Shown here: positions 41,599 through 50,800 of the stretch, in pieces
Layout of the letters: each line of letters begins with the position of its first letter
How positions within the stretch are numbered: position 1 is the first letter of the stretch
Origin: Dehalobacter sp. 12DCB1
Lineage (GTDB): Bacteria; Bacillota; Desulfitobacteriia; Desulfitobacteriales; Syntrophobotulaceae
Reading direction: 5' to 3'
DNA: 64,000 nt
Assembly (NCBI RefSeq): GCF_004343605.1
Contig: NZ_POSF01000011.1
Span: 136,990 to 200,989, forward strand
Position numbers and translations under genes: made by a program
The notes under the pieces: model-generated
What the model was told of the DNA's origin: nothing
The model's input: the letters and a program-made list of their open reading frames with translations, nothing else
Database searches by the model: none

Positions 41599-41842
41599 AG
41601 CATGGCTGGTTTCAAGGCATCATTTCGAGGGATTGGCGGCCGCAAGGCCGCCCTCGTACAACGAGCTTTACGTAATCGCCTTAATCACTCTTAGTTCGGC
41701 AATAAAACTTTACAAAATAACCCCGATGCAGAAACTGCAATCTGGATTCTTTGGCAATATAATCAGGCAGATTTGTTTGACCGGTCGCGATATATCGGAA
41801 ATTTAGGTCTCACTGGCATCATGCAAGAGGCACGCGAGTTTC

Positions 41843-42679
41843 TTATTTTATCTCCATATCCCTACCCTTATGTTCCTTCTCAATTTGTTGAATGCTCTTC
41901 CCCGGTGTTGGCAAATCCTCCGGCATGGTTCCTCCCAATTCTTTAATCGTTTGCCTTACCTTTTGTCCTACTTGAAAATGAGTCTGATTGGCTTTATCTT
42001 TTCCTTTAACATTCTCTCTTCTCAATTTTTCATCTGTTTGAGTAGCTCGGAATAGATTTGCCGCTAATTCGGTGCTTCCCATATGGTCGAGTATTTTTTG
42101 GCTTTTCTTTAAGCCTTTGCGTTCATGGATTTCTTTCACCCCAAAGCCACCATACAATCCTTGGTACCCTTTATTTTGAAAAACCGCATAATCCTTTGCT
42201 TCAACAACGCCGGCCTCTTTTGCCGCCTCAGCTAAAGACTTATTATGAACTATCATCTCGTTGCGGATTGCTAAACGCTTCTGTTCTTCATTCAACTGAT
42301 CATAGTTCTCAATTAATTCTTGCTGACGTGTCTTTACGGCAAAATAAGTTTGTCCAATTGCAATCACTTTTTTTCGAGAGTCTCCATTTTGAACAATTAA
42401 ATAACATGCATAACGGGAAAGCATTATATCTTCTATCTCTCGTTCAGCACCTGAACCGATATCAACCATTTTGCGGATCTCCGCAAAATGGTCTGCAACA
42501 AGATAGCCGCTATTTTGGCAAGCGATCTTTGCACGCTCTATTACATCGGTAAAACTCCTCCATTGTTGATATTCCAATACAACCTTTAACTCTCTGGCAT
42601 ACCAAAACTCAATACCCTCTGTAGTCAAATGTTTGATAGCCTCAAAAGTTTTTTCAGAATAACTTTCAATCTCAGTCAT
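41843..42679 (-). CDS. dinD: DNA-damage-inducible protein D (DinD)
   Basis: This 278-aa protein matches E. coli DinD: SFTDVIERAKIACQNSG, ADHFAEIRKMVDIGSGAERE, LSRYACYLIVQNGDSRK, FAVKTRQQEL and YQGLYGGFGVKEIH. DinD inhibits RecA strand exchange and is SOS induced. ATG 42679 follows GGAGGAG by seven bases. A LexA-type site lies 33 bases upstream, so SOS control is likely here too. Confidence 0.92.
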   Translation of the reverse strand: MTEIESYSEKTFEAIKHLTTEGIEFWYARELKVVLEYQQWRSFTDVIERAKIACQNSGYLVADHFAEIRKMVDIGSGAEREIEDIMLSRYACYLIVQNGDSRKKVIAIGQTYFAVKTRQQELIENYDQLNEEQKRLAIRNEMIVHNKSLAEAAKEAGVVEAKDYAVFQNKGYQGLYGGFGVKEIHERKGLKKSQKILDHMGSTELAANLFRATQTDEKLRRENVKGKDKANQTHFQVGQKVRQTIKELGGTMPEDLPTPGKSIQQIEKEHKGRDMEIK

Positions 42680-42711
42680 ATGAACTCTCCTCCTCTGAGA
42701 CAATCACTAAC

Positions 42712-42723
42712 GAACATATGTTC
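42712..42723 (-). promoter_or_regulatory. LexA (SOS) operator of dinD
   Basis: GAACATATGTTC, preceded by C, fits the Firmicute LexA consensus CGAAC-N4-GTTYG closely. It is placed 33 bases before the dinD start, where LexA would block the promoter. Confidence 0.8.
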
Positions 42724-42830
42724 TAATGGTATTTTATACCACATTATTCAGCATGGCAAGAGAAATATTCGTTTTAGGGCTTTCTATGTACATTTGTTCT
42801 GATTGTGAATATGAGAATAGACTCCTTGTT

Positions 42831-43763
42831 CTAGCTTTCGTATAAGGTAGCTATAGCATGTATTCTACGCTTCATTTCTGTGCGGATATGTAACGGCTCT
42901 AAACACTCGCATTTATCCCCGAAACTGAAAAGAATATTGTAGTAGTATTCGTTCTCTATGAAAGGAAAACTAACAATGTAATGCTCATCACCGTGTGGCG
43001 AAAAGTGTTCATAAGTGCAATAATCAAGCACCCTGTCCATGACAGATTTATGAATACGAATTTTGATTTTTGTTTGCATCGTTGCCAAAATATCAGTGAA
43101 ATCCAACTGCGGTTTTTGGTAATCTCGTGGCGTAAAAAATTCCTCTTGTATTTGTAGGTTTGATGTGCGGGATAGTTTGAATAAGCGAAAATCATTTCTT
43201 TTATGGCAATACCCTTGTAAGTACCAATGACTACTTTTCAATACAAGCTGATAAGGCTCGGCTGTTCGTGCGGTTTTATTTCCGTAGCGGTCTGCATATT
43301 CAAACGAAAGCAGCTTACTTTCCTGCAAAGCTGTTTTGATCATTTCTAAATAGGATTGTATGTTCCTGTTGCCCATCCACGGACTTAAATCGATATACAT
43401 TTGATTTGCTTTTAATTCAATGTCTTTCGCTCTATCGGCGGGGATAAAACTCTTGACTTTCGCAAGGGCGTTTACCAGTTCATCCCCTCGTATCATGTTG
43501 GAAAGACTGGAAAGCCCCATCAAGATAGCGGAAAGGTCGGTAGTCGAAAAAACCTTTCTATCAATCTTGTATTTCTGCATGATTTCAAAGCCGCCGCCCA
43601 CTCCCGATGTTGCGCGAACAGGAATACCCGCCAGGTTGATAGTGTCTATGTCGCGGTAGATTGTGCGGGGTGACACTTCAAACATATCTGCTAACTCCTG
43701 TGCGCCTATACGCTCTTTATCAAGGAGTATCATAATAATGCTAACAAGCCTGTCAACCTTCAT
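42831..43763 (-). CDS. HTH-WYL domain transcription regulator
   Basis: This 310-aa protein has an N-terminal winged helix (IGAQELADMFEVSPRTIYRD) and a WYL ligand-binding domain with SSHWYLQGYCHKRNDFRLFK, plus the C-terminal WCX extension. The family regulates genes in response to nucleic-acid or small ligands. It is divergent from the isochorismatase gene, whose start is 120 bases away, and probably controls it. ATG 43763 with AAGG upstream is preferred over the ATG at 43826. Confidence 0.88.
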   Translation of the reverse strand: MKVDRLVSIIMILLDKERIGAQELADMFEVSPRTIYRDIDTINLAGIPVRATSGVGGGFEIMQKYKIDRKVFSTTDLSAILMGLSSLSNMIRGDELVNALAKVKSFIPADRAKDIELKANQMYIDLSPWMGNRNIQSYLEMIKTALQESKLLSFEYADRYGNKTARTAEPYQLVLKSSHWYLQGYCHKRNDFRLFKLSRTSNLQIQEEFFTPRDYQKPQLDFTDILATMQTKIKIRIHKSVMDRVLDYCTYEHFSPHGDEHYIVSFPFIENEYYYNILFSFGDKCECLEPLHIRTEMKRRIHAIATLYES

Positions 43764-43882
43764 CTGATAGCCGCCTTCAAAATTTCTTTTTATCATTATG
43801 GATTGTTGCCACACTGTTGTCAACAATTACACGGTACAATAAAATAGCAAACAAATCAATCTACCTATCAGGAGGAGACACT

Positions 43883-44395
43883 ATGCAGAAAAAAGCCTTA
43901 GTCATCATTGATATTCAAAATGATATAACCAAGAATTATAAGGATATTATTGACAATATCAATAAAGCGATTGATTGGGCAGTCCATAATCATATTCATG
44001 TTATTTATATCAGGCATGAAAATTTGTCAGCCGGTACGCGGACTTTTAAAACCAATACATATGGGTCTGAATTAGCTTCAGACTTGAAAATAGTATCAAA
44101 AAATGTATTTACAAAATACAAAGGAAACGCCTTAAGCAGTGAAGAATTTACAGACTTTATTCGAAAAAATGAAATAGGTGATTTCTACATAACAGGAGCA
44201 GATGCTGCTCTATGTGTTAAATCAACCTGTTACAACTTATGCAAAGCAAATTATGGCGTTAATGTCCTATCCGATTGCATTACCAGTTATGATAAAAGGA
44301 AAATTGACGAAATGCTGCGCTATTATGAAAGTAAAGGCAGTAAAATCATTCGTTTAAATGACTTGTTATCGAATCACATCGATTCACTTGGATGA
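43883..44395 (+). CDS. Isochorismatase-like cysteine hydrolase
   Basis: This 170-aa hydrolase of the isochorismatase/nicotinamidase superfamily has the catalytic Asp in LVIIDIQND and the nucleophile Cys in GADAALCVKST; the general lysine is probably in FTKYKGNALSS. AGGAGGAG precedes ATG 43883. The gene is divergent from the WYL regulator. The actual amide or ester substrate is unknown. Confidence 0.88.
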   Translation: MQKKALVIIDIQNDITKNYKDIIDNINKAIDWAVHNHIHVIYIRHENLSAGTRTFKTNTYGSELASDLKIVSKNVFTKYKGNALSSEEFTDFIRKNEIGDFYITGADAALCVKSTCYNLCKANYGVNVLSDCITSYDKRKIDEMLRYYESKGSKIIRLNDLLSNHIDSLG

Positions 44396-44986
44396 GCAAA
44401 CATAAAAAGCAGTCTGGATCCCGGCGTCAATCACTTCCACATGTGAAAAAAAAGCTTTCATTTCGTCCGCCCCATGACGTACAAATTCAAAATAGTCGCC
44501 TCCTTCAGCCCATTCTGCAATGTCTGTAAGCAAGCGACGCTTCTGATTGTAATCATAAAAAAGAATTCGGCCGCGCGAAAGCCTGCTGGCCTCAGCATAA
44601 ATCTTCTGACGCAAGCCGGAGCTCAGACCATGAAGGACATAAAAGGCAAGAACCAAGTCGAAGCTCTTTTCAGGGAAATCCAGCCCCTGGGTAACATCTG
44701 CCTGGACAAACGCGATCGATCGGTCTTGCGTCGACTTTTTAGCCGCCCGCAGCATACCATCGGAAAAATCCACGCCGGTTCCAAGATAACCCCTTTCTGC
44801 CAGGGAATATAATAATGCCCCTGTGCCGCAGCCAATATCGAGTACTTTGCCAGCAGAGGGAATTTGAAACAAATCATCGTAACAGTTAATAAGCGAGCGA
44901 TAGTCTTTTACTTGCTGACGGAAATACCAATTATAGATCGGTGCAATTCGATTAAATACCGAGGCATGTTTTACAAGTTCCTCCAT
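44384..44986 (-). CDS. SAM-dependent methyltransferase
   Basis: This 200-aa class I methyltransferase has motif I VLDIGCGTGALLYSLAERG, the acidic loop GVDFSDGMLRAA and the post-I strand FDLVLAFYVLHG. It is probably a small-molecule methyltransferase of the UbiE/methyltransf_11 type. The last 12 bases overlap the end of the convergent isochorismatase gene. GGAG lies seven bases before ATG 44986. Confidence 0.88.
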   Translation of the reverse strand: MEELVKHASVFNRIAPIYNWYFRQQVKDYRSLINCYDDLFQIPSAGKVLDIGCGTGALLYSLAERGYLGTGVDFSDGMLRAAKKSTQDRSIAFVQADVTQGLDFPEKSFDLVLAFYVLHGLSSGLRQKIYAEASRLSRGRILFYDYNQKRRLLTDIAEWAEGGDYFEFVRHGADEMKAFFSHVEVIDAGIQTAFYVCSSK

Positions 44987-45064
44987 AGGATTACTCCTTT
45001 AAAACTCATATTTGCCATAAGACCAAAACATAATATTTAAATCGTTCCCCTGAGCATCGGTTAC

Positions 45065-46114
45065 TCACTGCTTGCTTTTTTCTTCTAACATATCCAGCTG
45101 TGCTAAAAATCTGTCATAGTCACTTTCAAACAATCTGTCTTGAATGACACGATATTTTTCAAATTCGCTTAGTGCGTGCTGCTCGGCTATTTGCGCGGAT
45201 ATTTTTCCTGCGTTTGTTAAGAGTTCGTTTCCGTCAGCCTGAAGAATTAAGTCAAGATGTTTTGCCCAATCTTCCATTGTCATTGGAATATGTCCCATGG
45301 TACGGCGTTCAGCCAAATCAAGATACGCTGACACGATGAGTTCAAGCGAATGCAATTCTTCTTCTGATAAATAATTTTTTGCCACAACAACATCGTTGGG
45401 CTGGATTTTCCCTTGTGGCGCGTCATTCCAAGTAGTCAAACCCATATGCTTTTTTTGGGCGTCTGCTCGATTATATATAACTTCGGCTGCAGTGTTACCG
45501 TGAACGGCAAAGTGTAACTTGTTTTGTACCTTTGCGAAAAAATCCCGTGTAGTTTTTGCTGTGCTATCATAATCAAGACTTGTTGCATAAATGTCGGTTA
45601 TTTTCTGATAGAACCGACGTTCGCTCATACGTATTTCTCGAATTTTTTCAAGTTGTCGGTCAAAATATTCCTGTGTGAGGATTGTTCCGCCATGTTTTAG
45701 ACGTTCCTCATCCATAACCCAACCTTGAATGGTATAATTCTTCACAATCTGATTTGCCCATTTGCGGAATTGAACAGCTCGCTCGTTGTTGACTTTAAAA
45801 CCCACTGCTATTATTGCCTGAAGATTATAATGGTTTGTATTATATTTTTTTTTGTCTGCAGCAGTTATTAAGTATTTCTTAATAACTGAATCAGGTTCGA
45901 GCTCGCGGTCATCAAAAATCTTTCTTAAATGTTGGTTAATTGCTGCAACACTCACCTCATACAATGTAGCCATCATTTTTTGCGTAATCCAAATATTTTC
46001 ATCCTGATAGCGAACTTCAAAACTTTGTTCATTATCGCCTGTTGCTGCGATAAATGTCAGATATTCAGCTGCACTGGAGCGGATTGTGATTTCGGTATAC
46101 TTTTTCTTTGTCAT
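45065..46114 (-). CDS. rhuM: RhuM-family protein, SOS-controlled
   Basis: This 349-aa protein matches the RhuM virulence-protein family in DENIWITQKMMATLYEVSVA, INQHLRKIFDDREL, YNLQAIIAVGFKVNNERAVQ and the C-terminal KHLDLILQ. RhuM genes are common next to restriction systems and other defence genes; the N-terminal part has a winged-helix look. GGAGG lies eleven bases before ATG 46114. A promoter with an overlapping LexA site lies about 110-140 bases upstream, leaving a leader of about 100 bases. Confidence 0.88.
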   Translation of the reverse strand: MTKKKYTEITIRSSAAEYLTFIAATGDNEQSFEVRYQDENIWITQKMMATLYEVSVAAINQHLRKIFDDRELEPDSVIKKYLITAADKKKYNTNHYNLQAIIAVGFKVNNERAVQFRKWANQIVKNYTIQGWVMDEERLKHGGTILTQEYFDRQLEKIREIRMSERRFYQKITDIYATSLDYDSTAKTTRDFFAKVQNKLHFAVHGNTAAEVIYNRADAQKKHMGLTTWNDAPQGKIQPNDVVVAKNYLSEEELHSLELIVSAYLDLAERRTMGHIPMTMEDWAKHLDLILQADGNELLTNAGKISAQIAEQHALSEFEKYRVIQDRLFESDYDRFLAQLDMLEEKSKQ

Positions 46115-46223
46115 GGGTTTTGTATCCTCCGCTTTTATGTTTCAAGTTCACCTGTATCAACTGTAATCCGACACCAATTTCATCGGGATTCATAGTAACC
46201 TTGCAAATAGCACATCTATGTCC

Positions 46224-46252
46224 ATTATATACGAACGTACGTTCTTGGTCAA
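46224..46252 (-). promoter_or_regulatory. SOS promoter of rhuM with LexA site in the spacer
   Basis: On the minus strand TTGACC (-35, 46252-46247) and TATAAT (-10, 46229-46224) are 17 bases apart. The spacer holds GAACGTACGTTC (46233-46244), a perfect GAAC-N4-GTTC LexA palindrome. Bound LexA would cover the promoter. It makes rhuM a likely DNA-damage-induced gene. Confidence 0.85.
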
Positions 46253-46308
46253 CCAATTAATCCCATAAGCAAATGCAGTCATGTTTATCCTCCAAGCTAA
46301 CCTGATTA

Positions 46309-46338
46309 TATAAAGTGGTCGAATTCGACCACTTTATA
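46309..46338. repeat. Perfect 30-bp palindrome
   Basis: The left arm TATAAAGTGGTCGAA is followed directly by its reverse complement TTCGACCACTTTATA. It lies between the rhuM promoter and the PASTA gene. It could be a terminator for the minus-strand PASTA-side transcription or an operator; without a loop or T run, an operator or recombination site is as likely. Confidence 0.65.
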
Positions 46339-46466
46339 CTTTGACTGTCAGGCCTTAACAAAAACCACTCACTCTTTTTTATATCACTTAATAATCTAAT
46401 ATTTTTGAACAATACTATTTTATGCGAAAAGCGCATGCATTCAATATCAAAGCTATTTAATGTCCA

Positions 46467-47258
46467 CTATTCTTCACTCTCATCTGAACTCACCTTTTTC
46501 TTTGTGAACGGATTTTTAATATTTTTAGCAATATTCTTAGGTGCATCGACAGTGCCTGTGTAAATTTCTTTTGTAACGTCTTTGGTAACCTTACCGATTT
46601 TACCGAACGTCTCTTGCCTATCTTTTTCCTTTTTATCTTTTATTGACGTACTCTCCAATATCACTTCTTCATTGAGATAATAGAGCCAAACGCGATCGCC
46701 AGACTTTAACTTGGAACCGATTTTTTGATCATTTGGATAAGTAAATCGAGTTACCTGACCATCTTCTTTACCGATGAAACTCAAATGTGGTTTTTCTAAT
46801 TTTTCAGTGACTTTCAGCCCTAAGCCCTCAAGGTCTTCGCGTGCCTCATAGATATTAAGCCCAATGATTCTTGGAACTTGAAATTCTTGAACCACATTTC
46901 CTAATAGATTTTTACTCTTATCGATTACTTCTTGCGTGAGATAGTAAACCTTTACTGTCGTCCCTGGATCTACCCGCGATCCAAATCTTGGTTCAGAATG
47001 CATCACATCGTTTTCACTTTCATATGCATACGCTAAACTAGGATTTGCGATAGCTGATATTGGCGTCAAGTTAAGTTCATCTTTTAGAACACGTAACGCT
47101 TCGTCAACATGAACATCTTTTAAATCAGGAATTTTAACGAGGTTCATCTGCTTTTGCACAATTTCAGTTCCAATTTTTGCCCCCAAATTCAAAACATCTG
47201 GAGCCATTATTTTAGCTACTTCTTTTCCAGCCTTAATTACTCCCTTTTGCCAAACCAT
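46467..47258 (-). CDS. PASTA-domain protein
   Basis: This 263-aa protein has two PASTA-like units (VKIPDLKDVHVDEALRVLKD and VPRIIGLNIYEAREDLEGLG), each ending in a GTTVKVYYLT or GDRVWLYYLN strand. A lysine-rich tail follows. There is no kinase or membrane part, unlike the usual Ser/Thr kinases and penicillin-binding proteins with PASTA domains. ATG 47258 follows GGAGGG by eight bases. The role is unclear. Confidence 0.8.
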   Translation of the reverse strand: MVWQKGVIKAGKEVAKIMAPDVLNLGAKIGTEIVQKQMNLVKIPDLKDVHVDEALRVLKDELNLTPISAIANPSLAYAYESENDVMHSEPRFGSRVDPGTTVKVYYLTQEVIDKSKNLLGNVVQEFQVPRIIGLNIYEAREDLEGLGLKVTEKLEKPHLSFIGKEDGQVTRFTYPNDQKIGSKLKSGDRVWLYYLNEEVILESTSIKDKKEKDRQETFGKIGKVTKDVTKEIYTGTVDAPKNIAKNIKNPFTKKKVSSDESEE

Positions 47259-47293
47259 TTTTTCACCCTCCATTTATTATCAATATTAAATTA

Positions 47294-47514
47294 TTACTCT
47301 TTTACAAATCTCACGCGCCTGCCATATAAATTTGCTATACTGTCTGCCCGTTGTTTGAGTTCCTGGATCAGGCTATCCGGGCTAATAACTCTGGCCATCA
47401 CACCAAATTGGAAAAGCCAAAATAGACTTTCCCAAAGCGATCAATAATAACGCCAGCAAGTGAGTTATCAAACTGGATCTTAACGTGTTGTTCTTCACCA
47501 TTAAACATGCCGAA
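47294..47514 (-). pseudogene. C-terminal remnant of a WYL-domain regulator
   Basis: The minus strand reads FGMFNGEEQHVKIQFDNSLA, then GVIIDRFGK, and after a frameshift FGVMARVISPDSLIQELKQR and ADSIANLYGRRVRFVKE with a stop at 47294. This is the WCX end of a WYL regulator; the helix-turn-helix and most of the WYL domain are gone. It differs from the intact regulator at 42831. Confidence 0.65.
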
Positions 47515-47637
47515 GACCTATATTTTTAACTATTTCTTCCTTAATTTTCATAATCCTCTAATTTCTCGACACAAAATTTTCCTATTTCAAAAGGCATAAC
47601 CTATTTCTAAGTTATGCCAGAAACAATTTCTACTACA

Positions 47638-47820
47638 TTAATTTATTGCAACTTTTTTGCTGTTATCTATGAGGACGAACCATTTCCCGCTATTATACAG
47701 CTCTTTTGAAATCTCAAAAACCTTACTTTCAACGGTTGTTATTCCAGGGTTTAAGTCACTTAATATTTTACCGTTGTTATCACCTCCCTTCGGAGGAAAT
47801 GCCAACCGCCCTGTAGCCAT
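47638..47820 (-). CDS. Possible 60-aa protein, start uncertain
   Basis: An open frame encodes PPKGGDNNGKILSDLNPGIT then ISKELYNSGKWFVLIDNSKK. A near-consensus Shine-Dalgarno sequence (AAGGGAGGTGATAA) lies inside the frame but is not followed by a usual start codon, while ATG 47820 has none before it and lies about 15 bases from a TATAAT. Either the transcript is almost leaderless or a start codon has been lost. Family unknown. Confidence 0.35.
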   Translation of the reverse strand: MATGRLAFPPKGGDNNGKILSDLNPGITTVESKVFEISKELYNSGKWFVLIDNSKKVAIN

Positions 47821-47895
47821 CTGTTGTAGAAATATTATACCATATATTTACATAATCTTGGACATTTTATCACATATAGCAAACATCGTCAGAAT

Positions 47896-50800
47896 CTAAC
47901 CTATTACCTTCACTGCGTTATCCTTAATCGATGTAACCGCTTCTACAATTCGCTTTTGCTTAGCACCATCAAAAAGTTTGATAAAACTCTGTGGTTTGTC
48001 AAAAGGCGGTTTCATCAGTTCCGATACACTATCAATATAACCGTTTTGTACAATGTGATTCACGATCTTTTTAACAAAGACAGTCTGGGAATGGTTTAAA
48101 GACTGGTCATTAATGAATTCAGAAAAGGCAGCAACTGCAGCTTCATACTCCATCTTGGCGATTTTTCGGACCAGCAAGCCAAACGGAGTATCTTGGTATT
48201 CCCTCTTATAATCCTCAGCCGTGCCCAGTTCACCGGTCAAGATATGTTCTAAGCTTTGGTAATCTTTGGTTGTCAGTTGGATATTATTCCTTAATTTATA
48301 TATAGCAATATGGTCTTTGTGCTGCTCAATATAGCGGTTCACCTTGAGCTTATAGTCTTTAAAATCATAGGCCGGGCCTAAGGGATCTCCTTCTTTGACC
48401 ATCAGGATATCATCCTTGAGATTCGTATAGATGGGGTTCTTATTGGGGCCATCATCAAACAGAAACTTGATTAAATCGCGAAGCTCCACTCTCACCTTTT
48501 CAAAGTTGACGCTATCGGATGTTTCCCAGAATTCGTCGGTGGTAGTGGTATGGATGAGTTCGACTTTCTCTTTGATCTGGGCAATCGTCATTCGCTTACC
48601 TAACTTAATACAAATAATAATGAGCTCTTTTTTACCCTTTTGAAACTGTCCCAGACCTTCGATCTGAGCAATCATGAGCCCATATATTAAGTTGTCAAAG
48701 CGTTTAGCATATTCGTCTAAATCATCCAGATAAACAATTGGGGCCAAATATTGGGTAAGATCATGCTTATCACGATCAGACAGACAGATAAAAGCCTCTT
48801 GCTGTTTATATTTCTCCACGTATTGGAGCTGTAATTTTACAGACACCAATTCCGGATTCAGTGCGTTAATTTGATTTAACACGGTCTGAATCAGGCTGTT
48901 TCGGATTTCCTGGTAAGGTGCATCGATAAAGGCAGATTGTTGGAGAAGATGGATCAAGCGAATTCTTTTTGCAAAGATCACTTCGGAAAGGCTTGGCGAC
49001 TCGCTTCCAATTAAGCCATCTTTATTGGTTCGGAAAAATTCAAAGTTCCCCAAGTAATCAAAAATCAGAAAATACGTCTTATCCTGATTTTCACCAAAGA
49101 GATTGGGACAAAGCCTGGTTCCCCGGCCAATCATCTGCCAGAACTTTATTTTCGAGCGCACACGCTTAAAAAATACGAGGTTGAGGATTTCCGGCACATC
49201 GATACCGGTATCCAGCATGTCCACCGATACAGCAATATGTGGATCTCTTGCCGCGATTTTAAAATCAATGATGAGGGTTTGTGCATAGCTGTCATCACAA
49301 ACGATTCGCTTCGCAAAGCTCCCATGATATTGGGGATAGAGTTTATTAAATCGCTCGATGATATATTGCGCGTGCATTTTGTTTTGAGCAAAAATAATGG
49401 TTTTCCCGAGACGATCCCCACCTGCAACCTTTAGCCCTTTGATCATCAGATCTTCAAGGACGGTATCGACGGTAGACTGGTTAAAGATAAAATCATTGAT
49501 CGCCGGAGACGGTATAAAATCAGGCATCTCCCCGTCCTCATCGGTAAAATCCTCTTCAAAACGGGCCTTGTCTTCTTCGGGAAGGTCATCATAAGCGATC
49601 CCTTCCTCCAGAAACCTCGTTTTGACTTCGATATTATGATAGGGCACGAGTACATGGTCCGTCTCCACAGCCGTTTCATAGTCATAGGCGTAAGTAGGAA
49701 CGCCTCTTTCCATTTCAAAAAAGTCGTAGGTGTTATGGTCAACCTCTGTTCTTGGCGTAGCCGTAAGTCCGACCAGGAAAGCATCAAAATATTCAAAGAT
49801 CGCCCGGTATTTTTTAAAGATACTGCGATGGGCTTCATCAATGATAATCAAATCAAAATGAGCCGGGGTAAATAACCGCTGCCCCTCCTCGGTCTTCGCT
49901 GAATTGATAGAATTCAGCATCGTCGGATAAGTGGAAAAGACGATGCGGGAACTCTTATCTTCTTTGTTGCTCTGGAGGTTGCACAGCGACATATCCGGAA
50001 GATACGTCTTAAAGTCATCCTTCGCCTGTTTCACCAAGGCTGTACGATCCGCTAAAAATAAGATATTGGTGACATAGCCGCCACGAGATAAGACATCGGT
50101 TAAGCTGGAAGCTGTCCTGGTCTTCCCTGTTCCGGTGGCCATGACCAATAAGGATCGGCGGTGTCCAGTTTCGATATTCTCACAAACCGCGCGGATGGCC
50201 TCTTTTTGGTAATAGCGGTCGGTAATTTTATCGTCAATTACGATCTCATTTAAGGATTTGCGTTCCTGGCGGCGGTTCATGAGCTTTTCCAAATCCGCTT
50301 TGGCAAATACCCCGCTCACCTTTCGCTGGGGCGAAGTAACATCATCCCAAAGATAGGTCTCAAAGCCATTGGTGATAAACATCATCGGCCTTCTGCCGGT
50401 CATTTTCTCCAGGCAATCAGCATAAAGCTTGGCCTGCTGGGTGCCGATCTTGGGATCTTTGGAAGTCCGTTTGGCCTCAATGACAGCCAGTGGCAAACCG
50501 TCTTTACCGTAAAGCACGTAGTCGGCGTAACCTTTGCCTTCCGGGTTAGGCATACCAACAAGTTCTACTTCTTCTCGGACATCGTCGCCGAATACCCATC
50601 CCAAGAGCTTTAAATCTACATCAATATATTTTTTGCGGGTTAGGAATTCGGAGATATCTTCAGGATTAAACTGCCGTTCTTCCTTATGCTGCTGCTTATC
50701 TGCAGTAAGCTGACTGCTCAAGCCGGCAATCTGCGCCCGCAAGGCTTGGATTTCCGAATCCTTTTGCTCAATCAGGCTTTCTTTTTCCTTAATCCTGGTT

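Noticed and set aside
41703-41842. Open plus-strand stretch that reads through NPDAETAIWILWQYNQADLF
   Set aside because: It overlaps a second equally open frame, lacks a start with a ribosome site, and runs into the antisense of dinD; coding potential is not convincing.
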